A stretch of DNA of 64,000 bases from Variovorax sp. J22P240 (GTDB lineage: Bacteria; Pseudomonadota; Gammaproteobacteria; Burkholderiales; Burkholderiaceae_C). The notes beneath the pieces were generated by a model. That model did no database searches. It was not told the DNA's origin and was given only the letters and a program-made list of their open reading frames with translations. The stretch lies in NCBI RefSeq assembly GCF_030316855.1, contig NZ_JASZYR010000015.1, positions 1 to 64,000 on the forward strand. The letters are read 5' to 3'. Below are positions 44,147 to 52,959 of this stretch, one piece after another (the first letter of the stretch is position 1; every line of letters starts with the position of its first letter). The translations under genes were made by a program, and so were the position numbers.

Positions 44147-44884
44147 TCAGGGGGTGTTCAGCGCGCTGCACGCCATCGGCACCGGGCTGGGCGCGTGGGC
44201 CGCGGGCTTGGGATTCGCGGGCACGGGCTGCAGCACCAGCCAACTCGTCACGGCATTGATGTCGGCCGTCGTGAGCTTGCGGCCCACCTGCGCCATGCAG
44301 TCGGGTTCGAGCGCATGGCGGTCATTGGTGACCCAGGCGCCGAGTTGCGACGACAGATAGAGGCGCGGCAGGCCGAGCAGCCCCGGAATGCCGGGCAACA
44401 CGCCGGTCAGCGCCTGTCCGTGGCATTGTGCGCAGGACGGAATGCCGCGCCCCGGGTCGCCGTCGAACACCAGTGCCTTGCCACGCGCGAGCATCTGAGG
44501 CGTTGCATCGGTGGTGGTGGGCGGGCGCGGATAGGGCAGGTCGATGCCGCCGAAGTAGTCCGCGATTTCGCGCAGGTACGCGTCTGACAGGTGCTGCACC
44601 ATGTGGGTCATGTCGGAGTTGAAGCGGCGGCCATCGCGATAGCTCAGCAACTGGTTGAAGAGATAGGCCGCAGGCTTGCCCGACAACCGCGGAAAGTAGG
44701 CCGCCTCCGTGCTCGAGCCTTCGCGGCCGTGACACGCGATGCAGGCGGCCACGCGCTGCTCGATGGTGTCTGGAACTCGCCCTGGTGGTGGCGCGGCATG
44801 GCTGGGCTGCCAAATGCAGGCGGCGAGCGCGGTGGCGCCCAGGACGCTATGCAGAAGGGACTGCAACTGGCGTGGGATGTTCAT
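44147..44884 (-). CDS. Diheme cytochrome c (c4 type)
   Basis: 245 residues with a signal peptide (LGATALAACIWQPSHA) and two c-type heme sites, CIACH and CAQCH, each opening a c4-like domain; FPRLSGKPAAYLFNQLL is the typical c4 segment. It is a periplasmic electron carrier. It is the first gene of a two-gene operon with the triheme cytochrome and is divergent from a DUF1345 gene. Confidence 0.92.
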   Translation of the reverse strand: MNIPRQLQSLLHSVLGATALAACIWQPSHAAPPPGRVPDTIEQRVAACIACHGREGSSTEAAYFPRLSGKPAAYLFNQLLSYRDGRRFNSDMTHMVQHLSDAYLREIADYFGGIDLPYPRPPTTTDATPQMLARGKALVFDGDPGRGIPSCAQCHGQALTGVLPGIPGLLGLPRLYLSSQLGAWVTNDRHALEPDCMAQVGRKLTTADINAVTSWLVLQPVPANPKPAAHAPSPVPMACSALNTP

Positions 44885-44994
44885 GCGAGGCTCATTGGTT
44901 TTCGTGACTGTCTACCATTGCTCTGCAAAAGAACAGTCTCAGTGTCGCGCCAATCGACAGGATCAGTTGTAGGCGGCAGACGCTACAGTGCCGC

Positions 44995-45726
44995 ATGCAC
45001 AAGCAATTCGTCATGATGTCCGGATGGCAGCGGCTCCTTTGCGCTGCCATCGTCGGCATCCTGGCGGGCCTCGGCCTGAGTCTGACGGGCCTCGCTCCGG
45101 CGCCTTGCGGGCTTCTCGGTTGGTGCACCGGGGCAGCGGTGTACCTGGTACCCGCATGGTGGCTGGCCGAGACCTCGGACGCCGACCGCACTCGATCGCG
45201 AGCCCAGTCGATGGATCCGCCCAGGGCGTGGCTACTCGTCGTCATGCTGGTCGCGGTCTCCGTGAGCATGGCGGTGATCCTGACATTGCTGAGGAAGGTG
45301 CCGACCTTGCACGGAATGGAGCGCATCGGCCTCATCACGCTCGGACTGGCCGCGCTGGCGAGCTCATGGCTGATGATTCACACGATCTACGCCTTTCACT
45401 ATGCGCACCGCTACTACCAGGCGGAAATCGATCCGGGGGAGCACGGTCCCGGCCTGGACTTTCCGGGCAAGCTGGACCCGGACTACTTCGACTTCCTGTA
45501 CTACTCCTTCGTGGTCGGCATGACCTCGCAGGTGTCGGACGTACAGGTCACCTCGCGCGACATGCGGCGCATCACGCTCGTGCACGGCGTGGTGTCTTTC
45601 GCCTTCAACATGCTGGTGTTGGCGCTGTCGATCAACGTGGTCGCCACGCTGATCCAGAATTCGGCGAACGAGGACTCCGTTTCCTCAACTGCCGCGGCGA
45701 CCCAGCTTGACAAGCCCGGTCGATAG
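44995..45726 (+). CDS. DUF1345 membrane protein
   Basis: 243 residues with about five hydrophobic segments. The family core is visible: IHTIYAFHYAHRYYQ, then DYFDFLYYSFVVGMTSQVSDV. Function is unknown; the YFxYYSFxxGMT part resembles a channel-like pore region. The last 42 nt overlap the convergent EamA-type gene. Confidence 0.88.
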   Translation: MHKQFVMMSGWQRLLCAAIVGILAGLGLSLTGLAPAPCGLLGWCTGAAVYLVPAWWLAETSDADRTRSRAQSMDPPRAWLLVVMLVAVSVSMAVILTLLRKVPTLHGMERIGLITLGLAALASSWLMIHTIYAFHYAHRYYQAEIDPGEHGPGLDFPGKLDPDYFDFLYYSFVVGMTSQVSDVQVTSRDMRRITLVHGVVSFAFNMLVLALSINVVATLIQNSANEDSVSSTAAATQLDKPGR

Positions 45727-46656
45727 CGCGACGCCGCAGACGATCACCACCGCGCAGATCAGCATCCATTGCGTGATCTCCTCGCCGAGAAACACGGCGC
45801 CATAGAACAGCGCGAACACCGGCACCAGGAAGGTGACCGTCAGCGCGCGCGCCGGCCCCGCGGCCTCGATCAGCCGGAAGAACAGGATGTAGGCCAGCCC
45901 CGTGCAGGCCGTGCCCACGGCGATGAGCGCGAGCCACGCGTGCAGGCTCGGCATCTGCGCCGGCCAGAGCCAGAAGGCCGGCACGGCGAGGGCGAGGGTG
46001 GCGCCGATCTGGCTGCCCGTCGCGGTTGCCAATGCGGGAACGCCGACAAGATGCTTGCGCGTCAGGCTTGCCGAAAACGCATAGCAGATGCACGCGGCGA
46101 GACAGGAGGCGATGGCCCAGCGCGCTGCGCCTTCGTCCGCGCCCGAATGAAAGCCCGCGCTGCGCCCCGCGAGCATCGCAACGCCGGCAAAGCCGATCAC
46201 CAGACCGAGGATGCGCGAGCGATCGGGACGGTCGCCGAACCACGCCCATGCGACCAGTGCGCCGAACATCGGCACCGTGGCATTGATCACCGCCGCAAGA
46301 CCGCTGTTGATGGTCAGTAGTGCGAACGCGAAGAAAGCAAAGGGCAGGCCGGAGTTGAGCACGCCGATGCCGAGCGCAGGTTTCCAGTGCTGCTTGAAGC
46401 TGGACCATTGTCCGCGCACGAGAAGCAGGGGAAACAGGAACAGCATCGCGATCCCCACGCGCACGGCCGCTGTCGGGAGTGCGCCGAACTCCGCGGCGCC
46501 GATCCGCATGAACAGGAAGGACGCGCCCCATAGCGCGCCAAGCAGCACGAGGTCTACCAGCCATCGGCGGCTCGCGGGCTGGGCGGTCTTTGCCTTCGGC
46601 ATCGGCCCCGCCGGCTTGGGCGCGCTGACGCTCACCGTGCATTCGCCTTCGCTCAC
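45685..46656 (-). CDS. EamA-family (DMT) exporter
   Basis: 323 residues from a GTG at 46656 that overlaps the stop of ogt (GTGA); a GTG at 46635 or the ATG at MPKAKTAQ are alternatives. Ten membrane helices in two EamA repeats (LVLLGALWGASFLFMRIGA; IASCLAACICYAFSASLTRK). Members export amino acids and other small metabolites. Coupling to an alkylation-repair operon is notable; the substrate is unknown. Confidence 0.9.
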   Translation of the reverse strand: MSEGECTVSVSAPKPAGPMPKAKTAQPASRRWLVDLVLLGALWGASFLFMRIGAAEFGALPTAAVRVGIAMLFLFPLLLVRGQWSSFKQHWKPALGIGVLNSGLPFAFFAFALLTINSGLAAVINATVPMFGALVAWAWFGDRPDRSRILGLVIGFAGVAMLAGRSAGFHSGADEGAARWAIASCLAACICYAFSASLTRKHLVGVPALATATGSQIGATLALAVPAFWLWPAQMPSLHAWLALIAVGTACTGLAYILFFRLIEAAGPARALTVTFLVPVFALFYGAVFLGEEITQWMLICAVVIVCGVALSTGLVKLGRRGS

Positions 46657-47150
46657 AGTGCGCCTTCCAGTTCGAGCAGTGCGGTCTTGCGATCGAGCCC
46701 GCCCGCATAGCCGGTGAGCGAACCGTCGGAGCCCAGCACGCGGTGGCAAGGCACGATCACGCTGATCGGGTTGCGGCCCACGGCCGCACCCACGGCGCGC
46801 ACGGCTGCCGGGTTGCCGACACCCGCGCTGAGTGCGCCATAGCTGGTCGTCCGGCCCGCCGGGATGGCGAGCAGCGCCTGCCATACCGATTGCTGGAAGG
46901 CCGTGCCGTGGGAGAGGTCCAGGGTCAGGTCGAAGTGCTTGCGGCGCCCGGCGAAGTAGTCAACGAGCTGAACGGCCGCTTCCAGAAGCACGGGATGGCT
47001 GGCATCCGCCTGCCAGCCGGTCATGTCGGGCCAGTGGCGTTGCTGGTCGAACCACGCGCCGGCCAAGCCCTTGTCGGTCGCGGCCAGAGTAATGCCGCCG
47101 AGCGAGGTCTCGATGTGGGTGCTGTAGATGATGGCGTTCTTGAATTTCAT
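46653..47150 (-). CDS. ogt: Methylated-DNA-protein cysteine methyltransferase
   Basis: 165 residues. The active-site motif PCHRV places the acceptor at Cys135; the DNA-binding GTAFQQSVWQAL and the Arg-finger region AVRAVGAAVGRNP are present. It removes methyl groups from O6-methylguanine in a one-time suicide reaction. It lies 5 nt behind the Ada-AlkA gene and overlaps the EamA gene. Confidence 0.95.
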   Translation of the reverse strand: MKFKNAIIYSTHIETSLGGITLAATDKGLAGAWFDQQRHWPDMTGWQADASHPVLLEAAVQLVDYFAGRRKHFDLTLDLSHGTAFQQSVWQALLAIPAGRTTSYGALSAGVGNPAAVRAVGAAVGRNPISVIVPCHRVLGSDGSLTGYAGGLDRKTALLELEGAL

Positions 47151-47155
47151 GGCAG

Positions 47156-48724
47156 TCAGGCTGTGACGCTGGAAGATGTCGTCGGTGAAGCGGTCGTTGC
47201 GTCGACCGTGTGGGTGTTCAGTGGTGCGGGGCTGTGCCAGGCGCGCAGCACGGCATAGCCGCGCCATGGCCGCCAGGCGAGCGAGGCCTCCGCCGCCGCC
47301 CGGGCCGTCGTGACGCCGAGTGCCTTTTGCAGCGCCACGTCGCCGGCCGGAAAGGCATCGGGCCATCGGAGGGCGCGCATTGCGATGTATTGCGCCGTCC
47401 AATCGCCGATCCCGGGCAGCGCCTGCAGCGCGGCGAGGGTGGCGGGCACATCCGCGCCGGCGTGCAGCGCCAGGCGGCCGTCGATCACTTCGCGTGCCAC
47501 CGCGAGCAGGGCCGCCTGCCGCTGGCGCACGATGCCGAGCTGGCCGAGCGCATCGCCGCTCGCGCCGGCGATGGCGGCGGGCGTCGGGAACAAGCGGTCG
47601 AGTCCCTCGATTGGCGTGGCAATCGGCTCGCCGAAAGCCTGCACCAACCGGGTGCCCAGCGTGCGGGCTGCCGCGACGGTGATCTGCTGGCCGAGCACGG
47701 CACGCACCGCGAGTTCGAAGCCGTCGACCGTGCCCGGCACGCGCAAGCCATCGCCGAACGGAAAGCTCGCATGCAGTGCGCTGTTGATGGCCATCGGCTC
47801 GGCGTCGAGATCGAGCATGGCGCGCACCCGGCTGATCACGGTCGGCAGCACGGCAGCGAGCGAATCGCCGACGCGCAGCAGGACCTGCTCGCGCTGCGGA
47901 TCGAAGCGCAGCTGCAGCCAGCCTTCGAGCGTGCGCCCGCCTTGCGTCACGCGAAGCGTTCGGGAGAACTGCCGTGCGCCGCCCGGGCGGTCGCCGTCGC
48001 TCAGCGCCTCGACGCCGCGCAACGCGCGCCGCCCAAAGAAGTCCAGCATGGCATCGCTGTCGTAGGGCGGGCGGAAGCCCAGCCGCACGGTCACCGACGC
48101 ATCTTCGCGCTCACCGGCCGTCGCGCCCGCACGGCGCAGCGCACTGGGGTTGAGGCCGTAGTGCGTGAGGAAGGCGGCGTTGAAACGCCGGACGCTCGCA
48201 AACCCGCTGGCCAGCGCCACCTGAGTCATCGGCAGCCGCGTGTCGGCGATCAGTTGTTTGGCCGCCAGCAGGCGGCGCGTCTGCAGGTATTGCAGGGGCG
48301 ACACGCCGAACTGAGTCTCGAAGATGCGGCGCAAATGTCGGTCACTGACGCCCAGCCGGGCGGCGATGCGGGCCGCACCGGGACCGTCTTCCGCCCAGGC
48401 ATCGGGTTCGTCGATCAGGCGCGCGGCTTGCAAGGCAAGAATGCGTGATGCGTCTTCGGTCGACCAACTGGCGGCGCGGGGCGCCAGTTCGGGGCGGCAG
48501 CGCAGGCAAGGGCGGAATCCGGCCGCCTCGGCCTGTGCCGCGTGGCGGAAAAAGCAGCAGTTCTCGCGCCGCGGCAGCTTGACGCGGCAGACCGGACGGC
48601 AGTAGACGCCCGTCGAGGTCACGCCGGTGAAGAACGAGCCGTCGAAACGTGCGTCATGGGCTTTCATGGCCAGGTAGCAGGCGTCGCTCTCGAGTCCGGC
48701 GGTAGAGGCTGGGGTGGGGGACAT
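47156..48724 (-). CDS. alkA: Ada-AlkA fusion: methyl-phosphotriester sensor, AraC DNA-binding domain and 3-methyladenine glycosylase
   Basis: 522 residues from the ATG at 48724. Residues about 18-85 form the Ada zinc/methyl-acceptor domain (YCRPVC, ENCCFF, CLRCRP: four Cys). About 95-195 is an AraC helix-turn-helix pair (RLGVSDRHLRRIFE; TQVALASGFASVRRFNAAF). The rest is AlkA: an N-terminal beta domain, then the helix-hairpin-helix LPGIGDWTAQYIAMRAL and catalytic Asp in PAGDVALQ. It removes alkylated bases and probably activates its own operon when methylated. Downstream genes are ogt and an EamA exporter. Confidence 0.93.
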   Translation of the reverse strand: MSPTPASTAGLESDACYLAMKAHDARFDGSFFTGVTSTGVYCRPVCRVKLPRRENCCFFRHAAQAEAAGFRPCLRCRPELAPRAASWSTEDASRILALQAARLIDEPDAWAEDGPGAARIAARLGVSDRHLRRIFETQFGVSPLQYLQTRRLLAAKQLIADTRLPMTQVALASGFASVRRFNAAFLTHYGLNPSALRRAGATAGEREDASVTVRLGFRPPYDSDAMLDFFGRRALRGVEALSDGDRPGGARQFSRTLRVTQGGRTLEGWLQLRFDPQREQVLLRVGDSLAAVLPTVISRVRAMLDLDAEPMAINSALHASFPFGDGLRVPGTVDGFELAVRAVLGQQITVAAARTLGTRLVQAFGEPIATPIEGLDRLFPTPAAIAGASGDALGQLGIVRQRQAALLAVAREVIDGRLALHAGADVPATLAALQALPGIGDWTAQYIAMRALRWPDAFPAGDVALQKALGVTTARAAAEASLAWRPWRGYAVLRAWHSPAPLNTHTVDATTASPTTSSSVTA

Positions 48725-48836
48725 GAAAGGATGATACGGCTGGCTACGGGCAGGAGTAGCCATTTCCGGACATCTGGCCCAGGAGGGCCATGCCTACAAT
48801 GGTCCTCATTTTCTTGAACTTTCAGGGGTAGATTTC

Positions 48837-50219
48837 ATGCAACTCAGCGCATCGATCTTCAAGGCCTACGATATCCGCGGCGTGGTGCCCACCACGCTGG
48901 ACGCGGAAGTCGCCGAGGCACTCGGCAAGGCCTTCGGCAGCGCCGCGCGCGCGGCCGGGGAGAAGTCGGTGGCGGTGGGGCGCGATGGGCGGCTTTCGGG
49001 CCCGGCGCTGGTCGAGGCGCTGATCAAGGGACTGGTCGCCACCGGGATCGAGGTGATCGACGTCGGTGCGGTCACGACGCCGATGCTCTATTTCGCGGCC
49101 CACACGCTGGCCACGAGCGGCATCCAGGTCACCGGCAGCCACAACCCGAAGGACTACAACGGCTTCAAGATGGTGCTGGCCGGCCGCGCGATCTACGGCG
49201 AAGAGATCCAGGGCCTGCGCAAGGTGATGGAAGCCGACAGCGCCAAGCTGGCCCCCGGTGGCAGCGTTCGCAAGGTCGACGTGACCGAGGCCTACACGCA
49301 GCGCATCGTCGGCGACATCAAGCTCGCGCGCCCGCTCAGGATCGTGGTCGATTCGGGCAACGGCATTGCCGGCGCATCGGCGCCGGCCATCCTGCGCGCG
49401 ATCGGCTGCGAAGTCACTGAACTCTTCAGCGAGGTGGATGGCGACTTTCCCAATCACCACCCCGATCCGAGCAAGCCCGAGAACCTCAAGGATCTGATCG
49501 CCGCATTGCAGGCGGGTGACGCCGAACTCGGTCTCGCCTTCGACGGCGACGGCGACCGGCTGGGCATCGTCACCAAGAATGGCAACAACATCTACCCGGA
49601 CCGCCAGATGATGCTGTTCGCGCAGGACGTGCTGTCGCGCGTGCCGGGCGGCACCATCGTTTACGACGTGAAGTGCTCGCAACGTCTGGGCCCGGCCATT
49701 GAGGCGGCCGGCGGCAAGCCGCTGATCTTCAAGACGGGTCACTCGCTGATCAAGGCCAAGATGAAGGAGATCGATTCACCCCTCGGCGGCGAGATGAGCG
49801 GCCACATCTTCTTCAAGGAACGCTGGTTCGGGTTCGACGACGGCACTTATGCCGGGTGCCGCCTGCTCGAGATCCTGAGCAAGAGCCCGAATGCCAGCGA
49901 TGTGCTCAATGCGTTGCCGACCAGCTTCTCGACCCCCGAACTCAACGTCAAGTGCGCCGAGGGCGAGCCGCACACGGTCGTCGACCAGCTCGTCAGCACC
50001 GCGAAGTTCGATGCGCCGGCCAAGGTGTCGACCATCGACGGCGTGCGGGTCGACTGGCCCGATGGCTTCGGGCTGATCCGTGCATCGAACACCACGCCGG
50101 TGCTGGTGCTGCGCTTCGAGGGCCAGACCGAGGCCGCGCTTCATCGCATCGAAGGCGAGATGCTTGCGCTGCTCAGGAGCGCCAAGCCGGACGCCACCCT
50201 CGCCGAAGCCGCCCACTGA
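48837..50219 (+). CDS. Phosphomannomutase/phosphoglucomutase
   Basis: 460 residues, AlgC/ManB-like. The phosphoserine loop is VTGSHNPKDYNGF with Ser101; the metal site is DGDGDR (Asp236, Asp238, Asp240); the sugar-binding GEMSGHIFF and a C-terminal phosphate loop in RASNTTPVLVLRFEG follow. It interconverts hexose 6- and 1-phosphates for LPS and exopolysaccharide. waaA follows after 10 nt, tying it to envelope sugar synthesis. Confidence 0.94.
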   Translation: MQLSASIFKAYDIRGVVPTTLDAEVAEALGKAFGSAARAAGEKSVAVGRDGRLSGPALVEALIKGLVATGIEVIDVGAVTTPMLYFAAHTLATSGIQVTGSHNPKDYNGFKMVLAGRAIYGEEIQGLRKVMEADSAKLAPGGSVRKVDVTEAYTQRIVGDIKLARPLRIVVDSGNGIAGASAPAILRAIGCEVTELFSEVDGDFPNHHPDPSKPENLKDLIAALQAGDAELGLAFDGDGDRLGIVTKNGNNIYPDRQMMLFAQDVLSRVPGGTIVYDVKCSQRLGPAIEAAGGKPLIFKTGHSLIKAKMKEIDSPLGGEMSGHIFFKERWFGFDDGTYAGCRLLEILSKSPNASDVLNALPTSFSTPELNVKCAEGEPHTVVDQLVSTAKFDAPAKVSTIDGVRVDWPDGFGLIRASNTTPVLVLRFEGQTEAALHRIEGEMLALLRSAKPDATLAEAAH

Positions 50220-50229
50220 TTCCCTGAGC

Positions 50230-51585
50230 GTGCGTTCGTTGCTGCTGCGCCTCTACGGCGCTTTCACCACCCTGGCCCAGCCGCTGGTCCGCCGCAAGCT
50301 CAGGCGGCGCGCAGTGGCCGAACCCGGCTATGCGCATGCGGTCGAGGAGCGCTTCGGCCACTACGACGATGCGGTCAACGGTACCGGCTGGTGCTGGATC
50401 CACGCCGTTTCGCTCGGCGAGGCGCGTGCTGCCGGCATCCTGATCGAAGAGTTGCGCCGCCAGTACCCCGATATCCCGATCCTGCTCACCAACGGCACGG
50501 CCACGGGTCGCGAAGAGGGCGCCAAACTGCTCCAGCCCGGCGATCTGCAGGTGTGGCAGCCGTGGGACGCGCCCGAACCCGTGGCGCGCTTTCTCGATCG
50601 CTTTCGTCCCCGCATCGGCGTGTTGATGGAAACCGAGGTCTGGCCCGAGATGACGGCCGCCTGCGCCGAACGCGGCATTCCGCTGGTGCTGGCCAATGCT
50701 CGGCTGAACGAGAACTCGTTGGCCGGCGCCGAGCGCCTCGGCTGGCTCGCGCGACCTGCCTACTCGTCGCTCGCGGCCGTGTGGGCGCAGACCGAGGCCG
50801 ATTCGCACCGGCTGGTCTCGCTCGGCGCCAAGGTCGCCGGTGTCTTCGGCAATCTCAAATTCGATGCCACGCCGGATGCGCGCCAGCTGGCGACAGCGGC
50901 CAAGCTCCGCGGCCAGTTGCCGCGTCCGGTCGTCGTCTTCGCAAGCTCGCGCGACGGCGAGGAGCAGCAATTGCTCGACGTGCTGAAGCGTTTCGGCGCG
51001 CTGGCTCCAGTGCCGCCCACGCAGGAGGCGATCCAGTCGATTGCGAAGCGCGTGCACGACGTGCAATGGATGATCGTCCCTCGCCATCCCCAGCGCTTCG
51101 ACGAGGTCGCCGCGCTGGTCGAGGCCAACGGCTTCGCCGTCGCGCGCCGCAGCGCCGCCGGCGCACCGACCGAAGCCGAGATCTGGCTCGGCGATTCGCT
51201 CGGCGAGATGGCCCTCTACTACGGCCTGGCCGATGCAGCGCTTTTGGGCGGCAGCTTCGAACCCCTCGGTGGCCAGAACCTGATCGAGGCGGCTGCATGC
51301 GGCTGCCCGGTGATCATGGGCCCTTCCACCTTCAACTTCGCCGAAGCCGCAGAACTCTCGCTGGCCGCCGGTGCCTCGCTGCGCGTCCCCGACATGGAGC
51401 ACGCGGTTACCGCAGCCCTCAAGCTTGTCGAGAAAACCGAGCGCCGCGAAGCCATGGCCCAGGCCGCACTCGCTTTCGCATCCATGAATCGCGGCGCCGC
51501 CGAGCGCACTGCTGCGGCCCTGCTGGCGATCGCGGAACACGCCTCCCCAGCGGCCGAGGAACGCCCCGAACCCCACCTCGAATAG
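50230..51585 (+). CDS. waaA: 3-deoxy-D-manno-octulosonic acid (Kdo) transferase
   Basis: 451 residues from a GTG at 50230; the frame is open upstream but inside the mutase gene. A GT-30 glycosyltransferase: N-terminal WIHAVSLGEARAA with the general-base Glu, LMETEVWPEM, LANARLNENS, and the C-terminal donor site GGSFEPLGGQNLIEAAA with ASSRDGEE. It adds Kdo to lipid A at the inner membrane and is normally essential. A structured repeat follows about 35 nt downstream. Confidence 0.95.
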   Translation: MRSLLLRLYGAFTTLAQPLVRRKLRRRAVAEPGYAHAVEERFGHYDDAVNGTGWCWIHAVSLGEARAAGILIEELRRQYPDIPILLTNGTATGREEGAKLLQPGDLQVWQPWDAPEPVARFLDRFRPRIGVLMETEVWPEMTAACAERGIPLVLANARLNENSLAGAERLGWLARPAYSSLAAVWAQTEADSHRLVSLGAKVAGVFGNLKFDATPDARQLATAAKLRGQLPRPVVVFASSRDGEEQQLLDVLKRFGALAPVPPTQEAIQSIAKRVHDVQWMIVPRHPQRFDEVAALVEANGFAVARRSAAGAPTEAEIWLGDSLGEMALYYGLADAALLGGSFEPLGGQNLIEAAACGCPVIMGPSTFNFAEAAELSLAAGASLRVPDMEHAVTAALKLVEKTERREAMAQAALAFASMNRGAAERTAAALLAIAEHASPAAEERPEPHLE

Positions 51586-51620
51586 GGCGAAGTTCCAAGG
51601 CTGGCGCAGCCAGGCCCATT

Positions 51621-51719
51621 CCAGAAACACCGCGGATCCGGCTTTGCCGGTCCGCCGGTGTTGCCCCCGGCAGGGGGTAGGCGTAGCGACACGAAGTGCG
51701 CGAAGCCTGGGGGCGAGCA
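51621..51719 (+). repeat. Structured intergenic repeat, copy A
   Basis: About 99 nt closely matching 58398-58494 in the same orientation. It begins CCAGAAACACCGCGGAT and ends GCCTGGGGGCGAGCA. Two stems are seen: GCGGAtCCGGC-TTT-GCCGG-TCCGC and CCCCC-GGCA-GGGGG. It lies between the ends of waaA and the convergent autotransporter-barrel gene. Confidence 0.8.
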
Positions 51720-51723
51720 CCGC

Positions 51724-52836
51724 TCACCAAGCGTATTTCATGCCCCCCCGAACTGTCCACGCCTGGTAGGACTGATTGCCCCATTGCCATCCCAGGTCGC
51801 CCCAGCCCGCCCAGCCCGGTCCGATGTCGACGCTGACGCCGGCCTTCAACTCATAGCGATTGCCCGGGTACAGGTCGCGCACCGAATACGGGTTGACCAC
51901 GATTTCCGCGCCAGCGTTGTCGTACCACCAGTTGAATGCGGCATACGGGCGAACGCGCCAGCCCGAATCCTGGGTCCAGACACTGCGCAGCCTCACACCC
52001 AGCCTCGACGCGAACGCGCCGTGGGCACCTTCGGCGCTGGTTCCGGCGGGATCGACGGCCGTGTACGGACTGGATGAACGGTTGCGGAAATAGATGATCT
52101 GGCCCTGCGGCTCGACCACCCAGTTGCTGGTCTCGCCCAGCCGCATGGCATAGCCGGTTTCGGCCGACAGCATGCCGACCTGCGAGTCGTAACTCGCGCC
52201 GTTCGGCAAGCCTGGCTGGATCTGGTTGTTGAACTTGGAGTACTGCCCCCACACGTCCGCATACCAGCCGAGCCGGGTGCGATCGTTCTGGTACCAGGTG
52301 CCGTACATGCCGACCCCGCTGCCCGACGTGTCGCCGCGAGCCAGGAACGGCGTGCCGAGGGCTTGGGCATCCGTGCGCGCGCCGGCATAGCCGGCCATGG
52401 CGCCCAGATGAAGACGGTCGGTGCCACCGAACAGCGAAAACTTCGCGACGTCCCCGCCGCCCTGCATCATCCATGCGTTGCTGCTCGTATCGAGGCCGCC
52501 GCCACGAAACCAGACAGTGCGCGGGTTGTCCGGCGAGGAATCTCCCAAACGATCCTGAAGGCTGTGCACGAACAGAAGGCTGGACAGGCGTTGATCGCCC
52601 AGGTACGCGCCGGCTTGCGGCCCGGAGATGGCGCCGAAGCTGGCGCCGGCGGGGCAGAGGCCCGTTGCGCCGACCGCCGCCGGCGTGCATTGCGCGTAAA
52701 CGCCGAAATGGACCACGAAGAGGGCGGCAACGGCCGCCAATTGCGCGCCCGTTCGGACAAGACACCCGTGCGGCCTGTCGGCACGCCGGTGAAGCGAAGT
52801 GCCCGTGCCGGGCACTTGAGGAGACGCACATCGCAT
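51724..52836 (-). CDS. Autotransporter beta-barrel protein with almost no passenger
   Basis: 370 residues from the ATG at 52836 (AAGGAGG upstream). A signal segment (TGAQLAAVAALFVVHFGVYA) is followed by only about 30 residues before the alpha-helix/linker (GAYLGDQRLSSLLFVHSLQDRLG) and a pertactin-type autotransporter barrel (about 100-370) ending GGMKYAW, a C-terminal aromatic residue as expected. Barrel landmarks include VWFRGGGLD and WYADVWGQYSKF. A normal autotransporter carries a passenger of hundreds of residues; here it is missing. It may be a free-standing translocator or an outer-membrane porin-like protein. Confidence 0.85.
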   Translation of the reverse strand: MRCASPQVPGTGTSLHRRADRPHGCLVRTGAQLAAVAALFVVHFGVYAQCTPAAVGATGLCPAGASFGAISGPQAGAYLGDQRLSSLLFVHSLQDRLGDSSPDNPRTVWFRGGGLDTSSNAWMMQGGGDVAKFSLFGGTDRLHLGAMAGYAGARTDAQALGTPFLARGDTSGSGVGMYGTWYQNDRTRLGWYADVWGQYSKFNNQIQPGLPNGASYDSQVGMLSAETGYAMRLGETSNWVVEPQGQIIYFRNRSSSPYTAVDPAGTSAEGAHGAFASRLGVRLRSVWTQDSGWRVRPYAAFNWWYDNAGAEIVVNPYSVRDLYPGNRYELKAGVSVDIGPGWAGWGDLGWQWGNQSYQAWTVRGGMKYAW

Positions 52837-52959
52837 GGCCGAACCCTCCTTCGGACAAGCCCGGCGCTCAGGGAAGCCGGGCAACCCGAGGCCATTGTGC
52901 GCGGGTCTGCGGCAGTCGTCACTTACCGAAAGGCGGATTGCAGCGATTCGTGAATTGGT

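Noticed and set aside
50173..51720. 515-codon minus-strand frame antisense to waaA
   Set aside because: Opposite strand of a well-supported glycosyltransferase gene; its N-terminus is just the structured repeat read through.
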